Below are positions 9,213 to 18,365 of a stretch of DNA of 64,000 bases, piece by piece. A model generated the notes under the pieces. It saw only the letters and a list, made by a program, of their open reading frames with translations. It was not told the origin of the DNA and did no database searches. This stretch comes from an uncultured Desulfobacterium sp. (lineage in GTDB: Bacteria; Desulfobacterota; DSM-4660; Desulfatiglandales; Desulfatiglandaceae). Each line of letters starts with the position of its first letter. Within the stretch, counting starts at the first letter, position 1. The position numbers and the translations under genes are program-made. The DNA lies in the NCBI GenBank assembly GCA_900258555.1, contig LT984857.1:447795-511794 (forward strand), written 5' to 3'.

Positions 9213-10400
9213 CTAAAACTTGACCTTCTCGTCTATCACGATTCTTGCGTCGCGATACATTTTGTTCTGCCCTGCAGTGACGACCTTAGTCTCAGGGCCA
9301 AGGCCTGAGAGTATGCTGATCCGTTCATTTCGGGTCTCACCCACTGTAACGACCGCAGGGTTAGCGATGAGCTCTCCTTGTTCATTCTGCTCGATGACAA
9401 ATACCGTGTTTCCGCTCAAAGAATAGGTCACAGCAGTCTGAGGGACAGTAACCAGGTCATGCAAAACGCCTGTGGCCACACGCAGCTTGGCGAACATGCC
9501 GGGAAGGAGCCCCTCGCCTTCATTGATCTTTGCCCGTACCGTAATGTTTCTAGTGTCCGGGTCGACCTTTGAATCCAGGGCGAACAGTGAGGCGTGGAAG
9601 GACTTTTCAGGATAGGCCGCTACCCTAAGCTCAATATCAAGCCCCGGCTTAAGCAATGCCGTTGTCTGGGAGGGCAAGGTAAAGTCTATTTCAAGCTCGC
9701 TCAGATCCTGCAATGTGGTGATAACAGTGCCCGGGGAGATATAGTCTCCTACCGCCACCTTGCTAATACCTGTCACACCACTAAAGGGCGCGCGGATATG
9801 CTTGTTGGCCAGGCGCGCTTCAGCCTCTGCCAATTGCGCCTGGGCCCGCTCCCGATCAGCCTTGGTACGGTCGTACTGGGTTTGAGAGATGGATTTTTGT
9901 TGGACCAGTTTTTTGTCTTTTTCAAATAATAAGCCTGCCAACTCCAGGGTAGCCTTCCTGCTTTGTACCTCGGCCTGCTCCACCTTATCGTTCAATACCA
10001 CCATCAACTGCCCTTGTTCTACCCGTCCGCCTGACTCAAAATTGATCCGGATGATTTCTCCGTTTTCCTCTGATGTCAATTCGACCCCGCGAACTGCCTT
10101 GACTGTCCCTACGGCATCCAGGTAGCTCTCCCAACTTTCCTGCCTGGAGACAGAGGCGGCTACAGTTACAGGAGGGGGCTTAAGGTCTATGCCGGCAAGG
10201 GCGCTAAAGCGGATATACAGATAACCGGCAATGGAGCCAAAAATCACGAGTAATAAAAGTAAAACAGTAAGATAGGCGCGCAATAGATGACCTATAATCT
10301 TATTCCAAATAGTAGGAATGGGACTTATTGAGAAGTTTCCACAGCTAAAATTAACCTTATGCCTTTTATGCAGAATAGTCAACCCCGCCGCATAATCCAC
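9213..10400 (-). CDS. RND efflux periplasmic adaptor (membrane fusion protein)
   Basis: The adaptor bridges the inner-membrane RND pump to an outer-membrane channel. A single membrane anchor (LTVLLLLLVIFGSIAGYLYI, about 44-63) is followed by the lipoyl half-motifs, a short helical hairpin (about residues 140-195, rich in Q, K, E and A), the beta-barrel and the membrane-proximal domain ending with VVTAGQNKMYRDARIVI. The start is uncertain. The in-frame ATG at 10400 gives a 35-residue leader that looks non-coding and overlaps a sensor-kinase relic, so the native start may be a TTG near 10283 (LLRAYLTVLL) or may have been lost with upstream DNA. It is followed 9 bases later by the pump gene. Confidence 0.9.
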   Translation of the reverse strand: MDYAAGLTILHKRHKVNFSCGNFSISPIPTIWNKIIGHLLRAYLTVLLLLLVIFGSIAGYLYIRFSALAGIDLKPPPVTVAASVSRQESWESYLDAVGTVKAVRGVELTSEENGEIIRINFESGGRVEQGQLMVVLNDKVEQAEVQSRKATLELAGLLFEKDKKLVQQKSISQTQYDRTKADRERAQAQLAEAEARLANKHIRAPFSGVTGISKVAVGDYISPGTVITTLQDLSELEIDFTLPSQTTALLKPGLDIELRVAAYPEKSFHASLFALDSKVDPDTRNITVRAKINEGEGLLPGMFAKLRVATGVLHDLVTVPQTAVTYSLSGNTVFVIEQNEQGELIANPAVVTVGETRNERISILSGLGPETKVVTAGQNKMYRDARIVIDEKVKF

Positions 10401-10588
10401 GATAAGGATACGTCCTGATTCTCAAATAGGTTGGAAATTCCATATAGGCAATTGAGCTCCTTGATCCGTTCGGCAAGCGCATTCGACAAGCAAGAATCAG
10501 GCAATGGTTTGCAATAATCTTTATCCGTGGTATTTTCCGATCGTTCATGATCTGCGATCGAACTGTCTTTTGAGCGCTTGCAGCTCAT
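10379..10588 (-). pseudogene. Sensor-kinase/PAS-type N-terminal remnant
   Basis: A 69-residue frame contains ALAERIKELNCLYGISNLFE followed by NQDVSLSWIMRRG. This matches, from memory, the conserved linker found in many deltaproteobacterial signalling proteins just before a PAS or GAF region (RIKELNCLYxIS...). The frame stops where the family would continue toward a kinase. It overlaps the start region of the RND adaptor and probably marks a recombination joint. No kinase or receiver domain remains. Confidence 0.45.
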
Positions 10589-11033
10589 GTCTGGACCTGT
10601 TTACCACTCCTAGCCGATTTGGTTAACAGCAAAATTCGCAAGATGTGGAACCGTGAATATCAACAAAAATTCCCCACTGTAAAACAGTAGGAATATACCT
10701 TTATGGAGTTCGGATGCCAAGCAATTTCCAATTCTGTTGATACAGACTTCTTTTTGTATTGATGCCTTCATTTTATTTTCTGACCGAATATCACCATAAT
10801 TGCTTAAATGTCGAACAGGTTAATGAAAAAATTACTTTTTGTTCGTCCAGCCACCTGAAATTAGATCACCAGGAAAGCTGGTAACGAACTAGTCGTACGT
10901 ATTGGCTGTGGGTCAGGTGCAGGTTGGAAATAGAGGTATGCGTTCCCACGCCCCAGCGTGGGAACGAGGGGAAAGGTTCAGGTTTGAGATGGCAAGGACC
11001 TCTGCTTTTCAACTTAACTGGATTGGAATTATT
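10589..11033. other. Gene-free stretch with one strong palindrome
   Basis: About 445 bases without a credible gene. It contains the palindrome at 10941-10966 listed separately. The rest is AT-rich with no motif I can name. Confidence 0.6.
10941..10966. repeat. Palindromic element of the CGTTCCCACGC...GCGTGGGAACG type
   Basis: Two perfect 11-base arms (10941-10951 and 10956-10966) enclose a 4-base loop, CCCA. I recall this same core palindrome as a dispersed intergenic repeat in many unrelated bacterial genomes. Only one copy lies in this window. It could fold as an RNA hairpin beyond the 3' end of the PNPOx-like gene, but no T tract follows. Confidence 0.75.
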
Positions 11034-11477
11034 TTATACTTCAATCAGTTCGTTATGTCCAAATCCCAGCTCATAGTTAAGAACTGAAATGATCTTCGGG
11101 CTAATCTTGACCACTGCATATGGTTCTTCCGGCTCAGGCATTTCTGCTAAAAATGGGAACTTTTTTACAAGACAGTCCATGGCTTTCTTTATCGCATCAG
11201 GACTTGTTAGAATTTCAGCGGTCGCTGCCATAGAAAGGCCCTTGATTTTACTCCAGTCCTCATAATCTCTATCAATTGTAAGGGATACTTTGTTAATATT
11301 TTTAATATTTTTTATTTTTTGGCTATCTTGTGCCGTACTAAAATAAATGGTCAAACCATCATTTGCAAAAGTAACAGTGTTGGCCTGGGGAAACCCGTCC
11401 TCTCGTAGGGTAGCCAGGGTCAAAATGTTATGATCTTTCATAAGATCAATCACAAAATTTTCAATTTTTTTATCCAT
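11034..11477 (-). CDS. Pyridoxamine 5'-phosphate oxidase-like FMN-binding protein
   Basis: A 147-residue single-domain split-barrel flavoprotein. The N-terminal helix followed by ILTLATLREDGFPQANTVTF and a strand LTIYFSTAQDSQKIKNI is the usual FMN-binding half of the PNPOx/general-stress-protein-26 group; the central segment EDWSKIKGLSMAATAEIL fits the same fold. It is too short for a true PdxH and lacks its C-terminal substrate region, so the reaction is unknown; flavin-dependent reduction of small molecules is the usual guess. A GAAAGGGGG ribosome site precedes the ATG. It stands alone. Confidence 0.82.
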   Translation of the reverse strand: MDKKIENFVIDLMKDHNILTLATLREDGFPQANTVTFANDGLTIYFSTAQDSQKIKNIKNINKVSLTIDRDYEDWSKIKGLSMAATAEILTSPDAIKKAMDCLVKKFPFLAEMPEPEEPYAVVKISPKIISVLNYELGFGHNELIEV

Positions 11478-11913
11478 GATGATTTCCCCCTTTCTTTTTC
11501 AAAGGCATTATGCAGCAATTAAGATTATAGATCATTTATCTAAACTGATTCGAAGGAATAAACCACCGCCATCCCAATGGTATGAATAATGGCTTTGCCA
11601 GCTGATAGCTGAGCAGATGTTGATAAAAACTCGCTTTTTCAGGTGTAAAAGATAGGATGATTAGCCTTATGTGTCAAGACGAAACCGATGTCTGCATATT
11701 GTGGCTATGATCTTATGGTGTTAAGCCAGATAAAAAATGTGAGCATTAAAGGAGCTTGATGCACTGCTCCCTTTGATGCCATTACTTTTTGAAAATCAGG
11801 AAGACATGGACGCTGGGTACTCCACATCCTCATAAAGATATTTATCTGAATGTGGAACGTGCGAATCCCCGGCCCAGACCGATCGCCTATGTTGCACACA
11901 TTAGAAGCCAAAT
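11478..11913. other. Gene-free stretch
   Basis: About 436 bases with no convincing gene. A 68-residue minus-strand frame at 11705-11911 has no recognisable domain and no good ribosome site, and I treat it as chance. I see no promoter that I would defend. Confidence 0.5.
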
Positions 11914-12639
11914 CTACTCCGTCAGATAAAATGTGATCGTTGTCACAACACCGACATCCTTTTCTATTTTTACCGTGTCTCCATAATCCTCTCCTGCATC
12001 ACGTATATAAAAGCTCCCCTGCCTTGCACTTCGGATACCACCGACTTTGACCCCGGCATTTTCTGCAAACTCGGTCGCGGCAATGCGGGCGTTTTTTGTG
12101 GCCTCACGGAGCATTTCAGGCTTAATTTCATTGAGTTTGGTGAAACGATAGGTCGGCGCCATGTTCTTTATGTCTATCCCCTGCTCAATTAATTTGTTCA
12201 CATTAGCGCGCACCTTGCCCACCAGCTCAACCTTATTAGTCTCTACACTTATGTTGCCGACCAACTTATGGGTCTGATCAACAAGCATTTGTTTATCATC
12301 GCGGAATTCCAGATATTCATAGTCCAGGACCCCCAGTCCTATTTCATTATCTGTGAATCCGCTTTCCCTCAGCAGGCCGATAATTGTTTGTTGGTGTTGT
12401 TCGGCCTCCTTATACAGTCTTGGAATGTCCTCCCGGCTCGTCCCTGACACAGCGAAGGAGATCTTCCAATTGGCGCGGTCGGCAGATACACGCCTTTCAG
12501 CCAGACCCTTTGCCTCTGCCGTGTTAAGGGCAACCTTGGCGTTATACATGGTCTGTCCGATAAAATAGCCCGCCAGGGCCAAACCTGCAGCGACAAACAA
12601 CCCGAAAAAGAAAAAACCTCCCTGATTATCCCTGCTCAT
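11914..12639 (-). CDS. SIMPL-domain (DUF541) periplasmic protein
   Basis: A 241-residue protein with one N-terminal membrane segment (GGFFFFGLFVAAGLALAGYFIGQ) followed by the SIMPL/DUF541 domain: an N-terminal strand with RRVSADRANWKISFAVSG, a helix with an EHQQTIIGLL core, and a C-terminal half with AATKNARIAATEFAENAGVKVGGI. Family members are predicted periplasmic proteins, often with envelope-stress links, but no biochemical role is settled. The ATG at 12639 is preferred over 12651 because GGAGG lies just upstream of it and inside the longer version. It follows the M29 aminopeptidase gene by ~50 bases on the same strand and is probably the last gene of that operon. Confidence 0.85.
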   Translation of the reverse strand: MSRDNQGGFFFFGLFVAAGLALAGYFIGQTMYNAKVALNTAEAKGLAERRVSADRANWKISFAVSGTSREDIPRLYKEAEQHQQTIIGLLRESGFTDNEIGLGVLDYEYLEFRDDKQMLVDQTHKLVGNISVETNKVELVGKVRANVNKLIEQGIDIKNMAPTYRFTKLNEIKPEMLREATKNARIAATEFAENAGVKVGGIRSARQGSFYIRDAGEDYGDTVKIEKDVGVVTTITFYLTE

Positions 12640-12690
12640 ATAATCCTCCATAGCTTATCCCTGTTTCTGTGATTAGCCTATGTTGCCTTG

Positions 12691-13809
12691 TTATTTCAAA
12701 TTTTCCGGATTAAGGGGGATTAAATCATCAACCACAAAAATGCCGTCCTTGCGGATCAATTCTCCGTCGAAATAGATCTCACCGCCGCCGAATTCCGGCG
12801 TCTGCATGAGCACCATGTCCCAGTGAATGTCGGATTTATTGCCGTTATCCGCCTCCTGGTAGGCGCTGCCGGGCGTGAAATGGATGGAACCGGTGATCTT
12901 TTCATCAAACAATATATCCTTCATCGCCTTTGTGCAGTGGGGATTGAGCCCAATGGCGAATTCCCCCACATAACGGGCACCTTCGTCCGTATCCAGTACT
13001 TCGTTAAGTTTGGCAGTATTTGAGCCTGTCGCCTCGATTATCTTTCCGTCCTTAAACACCAAGCGGATGTCATTATGGGTCGTACCGTGGTAAATTGTTG
13101 GGGCATTGTAATGGATAACGCCGTTTACAGAGAGCTTAACAGGTGCGGTAAAGACCTCCCCGTCCGGGATGTTGAGTTTTCCATCACATCCTATGACCGG
13201 CATTCCCTTAATGGAAAAGGACAGATCCGTATCGCGGGGGCCTTTGATATGGACTTGATCGGTATTTTCCATCCGGGCGATCAGCGGCTTCATGCCATTT
13301 GACATCTTCTTAAAATCCATGGTGCAGACATTGAAATAGAAATCTTCAAATGCCTCAGTGGACATCTCCGCCATCTGGGCCATGGAGGAGCCGGGCCAGC
13401 GAAGTACAACCCAACGGGTGTTGGGAATGCGGACACCGACATGCACACGGTTCCAGACCGTTTTTTCATAGATCTTCTGAAGCTCTCCGGAGACGTCGGA
13501 CAATTCGCTCACATTGGGATTGCCCCGTGCCCCGATGTAACACTGGACATTTTCCATAACCAGTTTTTCCGCGTCAGCAACCAATTCCCACCCTTCATAG
13601 GTGCCGTTTTTCATGAGGGATCTGCGGATCTGATGGGAATCCAACTTGACAATGGGAATTGCGCCTGCCGCTCTTGCCAGACGAATGCATTCGCAGGTAA
13701 ATTCATGAGGCACATCTATGGCCTCAATCAGAATCCTTTCCCCCTCCCTGACCTCGCATGAGTAGTTTATCAAGACGTCGGCCAGTCGTGTAATACGAGG
13801 ATCGAGCAT
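12691..13809 (-). CDS. M29-family metallo-aminopeptidase
   Basis: A 372-residue cytosolic aminopeptidase of the AmpS/PepS (M29) family, which removes N-terminal residues using two metal ions. The ligand regions are visible: NIPDGEVFTAP near residue 220, a second glutamate in GEFAIGLNP near 287, GSIHFTPGSAY near 314, and SDIHWDMVL near 330, with a late DGEL loop. The length fits a slightly short family member. A GAGGAGATATT site precedes the ATG. It sits 9 bases after the GH26 lipoprotein gene in the surface-glycan operon; whether that is functional or only shared transcription is unknown. Confidence 0.9.
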   Translation of the reverse strand: MLDPRITRLADVLINYSCEVREGERILIEAIDVPHEFTCECIRLARAAGAIPIVKLDSHQIRRSLMKNGTYEGWELVADAEKLVMENVQCYIGARGNPNVSELSDVSGELQKIYEKTVWNRVHVGVRIPNTRWVVLRWPGSSMAQMAEMSTEAFEDFYFNVCTMDFKKMSNGMKPLIARMENTDQVHIKGPRDTDLSFSIKGMPVIGCDGKLNIPDGEVFTAPVKLSVNGVIHYNAPTIYHGTTHNDIRLVFKDGKIIEATGSNTAKLNEVLDTDEGARYVGEFAIGLNPHCTKAMKDILFDEKITGSIHFTPGSAYQEADNGNKSDIHWDMVLMQTPEFGGGEIYFDGELIRKDGIFVVDDLIPLNPENLK

Positions 13810-13818
13810 AATATCTCC

Positions 13819-14943
13819 TCAACGGCCTTTAAGTACCGGCCGGTCCAGCCAAAATGGGTTGGAGATCTCCTTGCGGTATGCAGCAAGGGACTGTGGAGAG
13901 GAGTTTACCCGAAGGTTACTGTAGCTTAAGTCGCTGTTCTGCCAGCGCTCGTGCCAGAAGACAGCGGCCTTTAAACGGGGGAACTCCTTGGACATGCGGC
14001 TTAGGGCTTCTGTAATAAACGCCGCCTTGCTCCCGCTTTTGGGAAACTCTCCCACTCCCCACTCTGCAAGGATAAAGGGTTTATCCGGGTCGAGCGCACA
14101 GATCTCCTTGTAGAACTTCGGCAGCACGATCTCAAACTCGGTCCACTTCTCTGTGTTCGGGTATTGCTTGCCGTAAGCGCTGAGCCCCAGCCAGTCAACA
14201 TACTCGGCCCCGGGCCAGTAATTGGCCATACGGTTCCAGTGCTCATCAGGCTCTGATGTGTTGTTTGGGTGAAACACCCAGGCGATATTGTCCGCCCCTT
14301 GCGCCCGCACACGGTCCACTACATGTCTGTAAGCCTTTTTGAACAGTTCAGGGCCCTGAAAGAGCGGGGGATCTGTCCCGGGAACAGGCCGTCCGCCTCC
14401 GTAGAAAAAACCGGACCATGGAAACCATGTCCCGTTCATCTCAAGGCCCCACGATACCAGCATGGGTGCTCCGAACTGCCTTGCCTCCTGCGCCCACATG
14501 TCAATGTAATTATCCCACTTGCCTTCAACAATATTTACCAGGCTGAAGCGGTCCGGCTTCATGTCCCCGGCAGGAGGCCCGTCCCAAGGGTTCCAGTATA
14601 TCAGCGCCACCGCACCATATGCATAGACCACCTGCAAGGCCTCTTTGGGGAACGACTGTTTGGCCCAGTAACTGGAAAATCCTATGACTGCCTGTCTCTT
14701 TCCCACCAGTGCATCAAACGACTCAATGGCCTCCAGTGTAACATCATCTTCTGTGGGGCCAAAGTCTATATATGCCCCTGTATACGCCTGGGCCTCTGGC
14801 AAGGCCAGCGCCATTTTCCCCGGCTGACTGACCGTGGGGGCAATTTTCTGTTCATCAGGCTCAGAGGAACATGCATATGCGCCTAGCACAATAAATGCCC
14901 CCAGAAAGGCCATGGATATATAAATCGGGGAAAACATCTTCAT
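13819..14943 (-). CDS. GH26-like glycoside hydrolase, probable lipoprotein
   Basis: A 374-residue exported protein. The N-terminus has a hydrophobic stretch ending LGAYAC-SS, so Cys25 is a plausible lipidation site although the -2 Tyr is atypical. The rest reads as a GH26 (beta-mannanase-type) TIM barrel. The acid/base region is SWGLEMNGTWFPW with Glu168, and the nucleophile region is FILAEWGVGEF with Glu294. These are the two signatures of the family. Its start overlaps the stop of the big fusion gene by 4 bases (ATGA), so translation is coupled. Synthase-dependent polysaccharide systems normally carry such a periplasmic glycanase; the sugar here may be mannan-like or something else, which the sequence alone does not settle. 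Confidence 0.85.
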   Translation of the reverse strand: MKMFSPIYISMAFLGAFIVLGAYACSSEPDEQKIAPTVSQPGKMALALPEAQAYTGAYIDFGPTEDDVTLEAIESFDALVGKRQAVIGFSSYWAKQSFPKEALQVVYAYGAVALIYWNPWDGPPAGDMKPDRFSLVNIVEGKWDNYIDMWAQEARQFGAPMLVSWGLEMNGTWFPWSGFFYGGGRPVPGTDPPLFQGPELFKKAYRHVVDRVRAQGADNIAWVFHPNNTSEPDEHWNRMANYWPGAEYVDWLGLSAYGKQYPNTEKWTEFEIVLPKFYKEICALDPDKPFILAEWGVGEFPKSGSKAAFITEALSRMSKEFPRLKAAVFWHERWQNSDLSYSNLRVNSSPQSLAAYRKEISNPFWLDRPVLKGR

Positions 14944-17900
14944 CCCTTCGTTACTCCTTTGTCTACATCCTGCGATATATGTTCAACAGAATAAAACGGC
15001 ACAGTGCCTCTTCTCTCCTGCCTTCCCCAGCCGACCCACACACCCCGCAGGGCGCGGAACAGCGAACGCCACACAGCATAGCTCAAAAGCGGCCTGTAGA
15101 TCAGTCTCATCGGAATTATAGCCCATGCAGTGCGTAGTCTCTCTCCTTCCATCATGCATGCTACCAAAGCCAGCACCAAATCAAGAAGGATAAACATCAG
15201 GGCGTATTCTGCAATAGCCCCTCCAGCGCCCGTTACAAGGGAGGCAATCAAAAGCGCATCAACAACCGGGACCAAGGCCACCAGAAAAACGTGACAGAAC
15301 CATACAGTAGGAAGGCTGAAAAATGCCAGGGCACTGTAAGCGGGGTCAAAGAGCATATCAATATGCTTAAACAGGCACTGAAGTGTTCCAAAGGCCCACC
15401 TGGTCCTCTGTCTTATAAGGGCCTTGACCGTCTCCGGGGCCTCTGTCAGCCCTATTGCCCCATCAGAGTAACGGATCTTGTAACCATGTCTGTGCATGTT
15501 CAGTGTCATGTCCGTATCCTCGGCCAGTGTCTCTGTCGGTATACCCCCTGACTTTAAGACAGCGCTGCGCCTTAATGCGCTCACCGCACCCGGTACGACC
15601 GTGATGCAGTTTAGGACATCGTAGGCGCGGCGGTCAAGATTGAACCCGCATGTATATTCAAGTGACTGAAACCGGCCTATCCATGTGCCAAGGTTTCCCA
15701 CCCTGGCATGCCCTGATACGGCGCCCACATCATTGTCCGCAAAAAATGCGACAAGCCTTCCTATGGTATCCCGGTTGAAGTGGGTGTCGGCATCGAGTGT
15801 GATGATATATTCATTTTCTGTCGCCTCAAGCCCTGCGTTCAGGGCACTGGCCTTGCCCTTGTTCTCCTGGCGCACCAGACGAACGCGGGGATCCGCAGCC
15901 GCGATATCCTCTACAATCCTGGCAGTGTTGTCGGTTGATCCGTCATCCACTACAACCACCTCAAGTTTGCCCCGATATGCGGTATCCAGCACTGAAAGCA
16001 ATGTGGCCCGGATAAGCTTGGACTCGTTAAAGGCCGCAATTATGACTGACACAGGCTCAGTGATTGAATATGTATCTGTAATGGTTTCCTTCCATAGTTT
16101 GTGCCGCACTGCAAAGACAAGGACAATCAGGGTACGAAAAAAGACTATCGCAGTGCTTGCTATCATAAAGGCCCAGGCAAGTTCTTCCAGGATATGCAGG
16201 ATCTTAAGGCCTGTCTGTGCCACAAGGCGGGACTGGTAAGGGTCGTCTTTTGGTATGGGAGGCATGAGGGAGTCCACTGGTACACTGATAAGAGTGTTCA
16301 AGGGAACGATCTCATCGCCGCGCATACGCAGGTAGTCAATGACTGCAGGCAGGGCCTCCACTGTCTGTGAGCGGTCGCCGCCCGCATCATGCAGCAGCAC
16401 GATATTGCCTTCACGTCTGCTATCCTTGACCAGGTCAAGGATAGCCTTTGTTCCTGGTTCTTTCCAGTCTTCAGCATCAATACTTGCGCTGACAGGCATA
16501 TAACCCAGGCCCTGGGCGTCAACCAGGGTCATGAACTCCTCGATTGACTGCGGCAAGCGATCCGCGTTATAGGGCGGCCGAAACAGTACCGTGGATCTGC
16601 CGGTGATTCCCTCAATCAGTCTTTGGGTTGCATTGAACTCAAGCTGAAGCCTTGCCTGAGAGATCCTGCCCAGGTCCGGGTGGCTGTAGGTGTGATTGCC
16701 TATCTCGTGACCTTCGGCTGAGATGCGCCGCACCAGATCCGGGTGGGATTCAGCGTTTGACCCGGTTATAAAAAAGCCCGCCTTGACACCCTTTTGCCGT
16801 AGGATATCCAGGACCTTCGGGGTCCACTCGGGATTGGGGCCGTCATCAAATGTTATAGCGACCTGATCTCCTCGGCTTTCACCCTGGTGGTAAAGTAGCG
16901 GATATTTCGGATATCGAACATAAATGGAACTCCAAAGGCCGGTTTCATCCTGACTTATATTACGAAGCCCTTCAGCAGTTTCATTTACTGCGGTAAGGAA
17001 GTCACCCTTACCGATGTTGCTGATGGCCTTTGTTGCCTTCATCTCTTCAAAGGAACCGGGCTCACAGAAATTGACGCAGTTAAAGGTGTCCCACACCTGC
17101 GGGTCCTCTGTTCCCATACGCCAAAGTGCGACACCTCTGACACCTTTTTTTTCGGCCTCGAATTTTTGATTGCGAAAGCTGATGGCATCCAGGAACCAGA
17201 CTGAATGATTTAATCCATCAACCACATAGTCAAAATGGGGGCCGTCATAAGGCGCCATGTTCTCTATTCTGGTCTCCCCTGCGGAATTGGCCCGAGCCAT
17301 CGAGTCCGGGAAGCTAAGAGTTTGCGGCGTTTCTCCTGCCTGCCAGTCATAGCCGTATGAACCTATACCGATCACCAGTTGGCCGGGGGGAATTTTATCC
17401 GCAAGCACGTCCAGCCATTCTTTGAACCAATTATGTGAGGCCAGAGGGCCCGGCGGGTCTTCCTCTCCTGTCTCGTCGTAGAGCATTGCCACAAATCGGT
17501 CAACCACGGCGGGGAGTTTATCCAGATCAAAGATCTTGATGTCGTTACCCACCGGTATACAGAGCCACAGCTCAAGGTCCTTATGCATCAGATTTTCATG
17601 CATCCTGCTGAAGAACAATGTAAGCTCCTGCTGGTAGGTCGGGTCAACCTGTTCAAAGTCAACCACCAACCCCTTTGCGCCTATCTTTGTAAGCCTGTCG
17701 CAGAGCTTGGCAAAAAAGCGGTCCTGGATCTCTTCGTCCGAAAGGATCAGGGCCTCCACCGCCTCCGGTTGCCACTGATCTATCTTGAGATTGCTCATAA
17801 GCGGCAGCAGAGCTATACCGTGGGCCTCGGCAATCCGGCAGACCTCTTCGTCGGGTTCGCTATCCAGCATGGGCGGGGTCCCTGCCAGGGTGAACCACTC

Positions 17901-18365
17901 GGGGCATAGATGGGTCAATTTATCCGCATGGTTGATAAGAGAGAGATAGCTGTTTTTGTCCCAGTTGACATAATAGCCCAGCCTCACGGGACGTTGATCA
18001 CCGGGGTTGACAAATGCCCCTTTAACCGCACTAGGGGAAGCAGGCTTATTAAGCAGCCAGGCCGGTGGAGGTTCAGGGCTGTGGACAGCAGTCTCAGACC
18101 TGGTTATGGCCTTCAGTCTGCTGGTCATGTTATGGACCTTGTCCAATTGCTGAAGACGGGGCAGAATAAGCAAAGATCGGATAAACAGAATAAGCGCAAT
18201 AAATGAAACAAACACAACAATGAAGGAGGTTAGCCGGAACCTAGGCCAGCGTTTGCCCTTCATGTCCAGAAATATGAAGTTTTTTTTATCCACGTGGTTA
18301 ATTCCAAAGCTTAAGCCTGGGCCATCTGCCTGCACTAAGATAGGAGGGTAGACAGGCTGAGTCAA
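14940..18365 (-). CDS. Three-domain fusion: GH18-like / NodB polysaccharide deacetylase / GT2 synthase
   Basis: A 1141-residue inner-membrane protein joining three enzymes. One membrane helix (about 46-68) anchors a periplasmic GH18-like domain (about 127-435) whose active-site strand reads GLVVDFEQV, with Glu238 as the candidate acid. Next is a NodB deacetylase (about 500-690) with TFDDGP (D507, D508), the H558-x3-H562 metal pair, RPPYN and LLHD. Another helix (about 728-752) leads to a family 2 glycosyltransferase (about 770-1000) with VVDDGS, DAD (858-860), AEDTD and QRTRW, then several helices. This is the logic of poly-N-acetylglucosamine systems (PgaB plus PgaC) in one chain. The start is a TTG with AAGGA upstream; an ATG at residue 35 is an alternative. 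Confidence 0.92.
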   Translation of the reverse strand: MTQPVYPPILVQADGPGLSFGINHVDKKNFIFLDMKGKRWPRFRLTSFIVVFVSFIALILFIRSLLILPRLQQLDKVHNMTSRLKAITRSETAVHSPEPPPAWLLNKPASPSAVKGAFVNPGDQRPVRLGYYVNWDKNSYLSLINHADKLTHLCPEWFTLAGTPPMLDSEPDEEVCRIAEAHGIALLPLMSNLKIDQWQPEAVEALILSDEEIQDRFFAKLCDRLTKIGAKGLVVDFEQVDPTYQQELTLFFSRMHENLMHKDLELWLCIPVGNDIKIFDLDKLPAVVDRFVAMLYDETGEEDPPGPLASHNWFKEWLDVLADKIPPGQLVIGIGSYGYDWQAGETPQTLSFPDSMARANSAGETRIENMAPYDGPHFDYVVDGLNHSVWFLDAISFRNQKFEAEKKGVRGVALWRMGTEDPQVWDTFNCVNFCEPGSFEEMKATKAISNIGKGDFLTAVNETAEGLRNISQDETGLWSSIYVRYPKYPLLYHQGESRGDQVAITFDDGPNPEWTPKVLDILRQKGVKAGFFITGSNAESHPDLVRRISAEGHEIGNHTYSHPDLGRISQARLQLEFNATQRLIEGITGRSTVLFRPPYNADRLPQSIEEFMTLVDAQGLGYMPVSASIDAEDWKEPGTKAILDLVKDSRREGNIVLLHDAGGDRSQTVEALPAVIDYLRMRGDEIVPLNTLISVPVDSLMPPIPKDDPYQSRLVAQTGLKILHILEELAWAFMIASTAIVFFRTLIVLVFAVRHKLWKETITDTYSITEPVSVIIAAFNESKLIRATLLSVLDTAYRGKLEVVVVDDGSTDNTARIVEDIAAADPRVRLVRQENKGKASALNAGLEATENEYIITLDADTHFNRDTIGRLVAFFADNDVGAVSGHARVGNLGTWIGRFQSLEYTCGFNLDRRAYDVLNCITVVPGAVSALRRSAVLKSGGIPTETLAEDTDMTLNMHRHGYKIRYSDGAIGLTEAPETVKALIRQRTRWAFGTLQCLFKHIDMLFDPAYSALAFFSLPTVWFCHVFLVALVPVVDALLIASLVTGAGGAIAEYALMFILLDLVLALVACMMEGERLRTAWAIIPMRLIYRPLLSYAVWRSLFRALRGVWVGWGRQERRGTVPFYSVEHISQDVDKGVTKG

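Noticed and set aside
11705-11911. 68-residue minus-strand reading frame in the gap before the SIMPL gene
   Set aside because: No recognisable family, weak start and composition unlike the neighbours.
15685-16239. 184-residue plus-strand frame opposite the GT2 domain
   Set aside because: It is a shadow of the real minus-strand gene, with serine/arginine-rich antisense composition.
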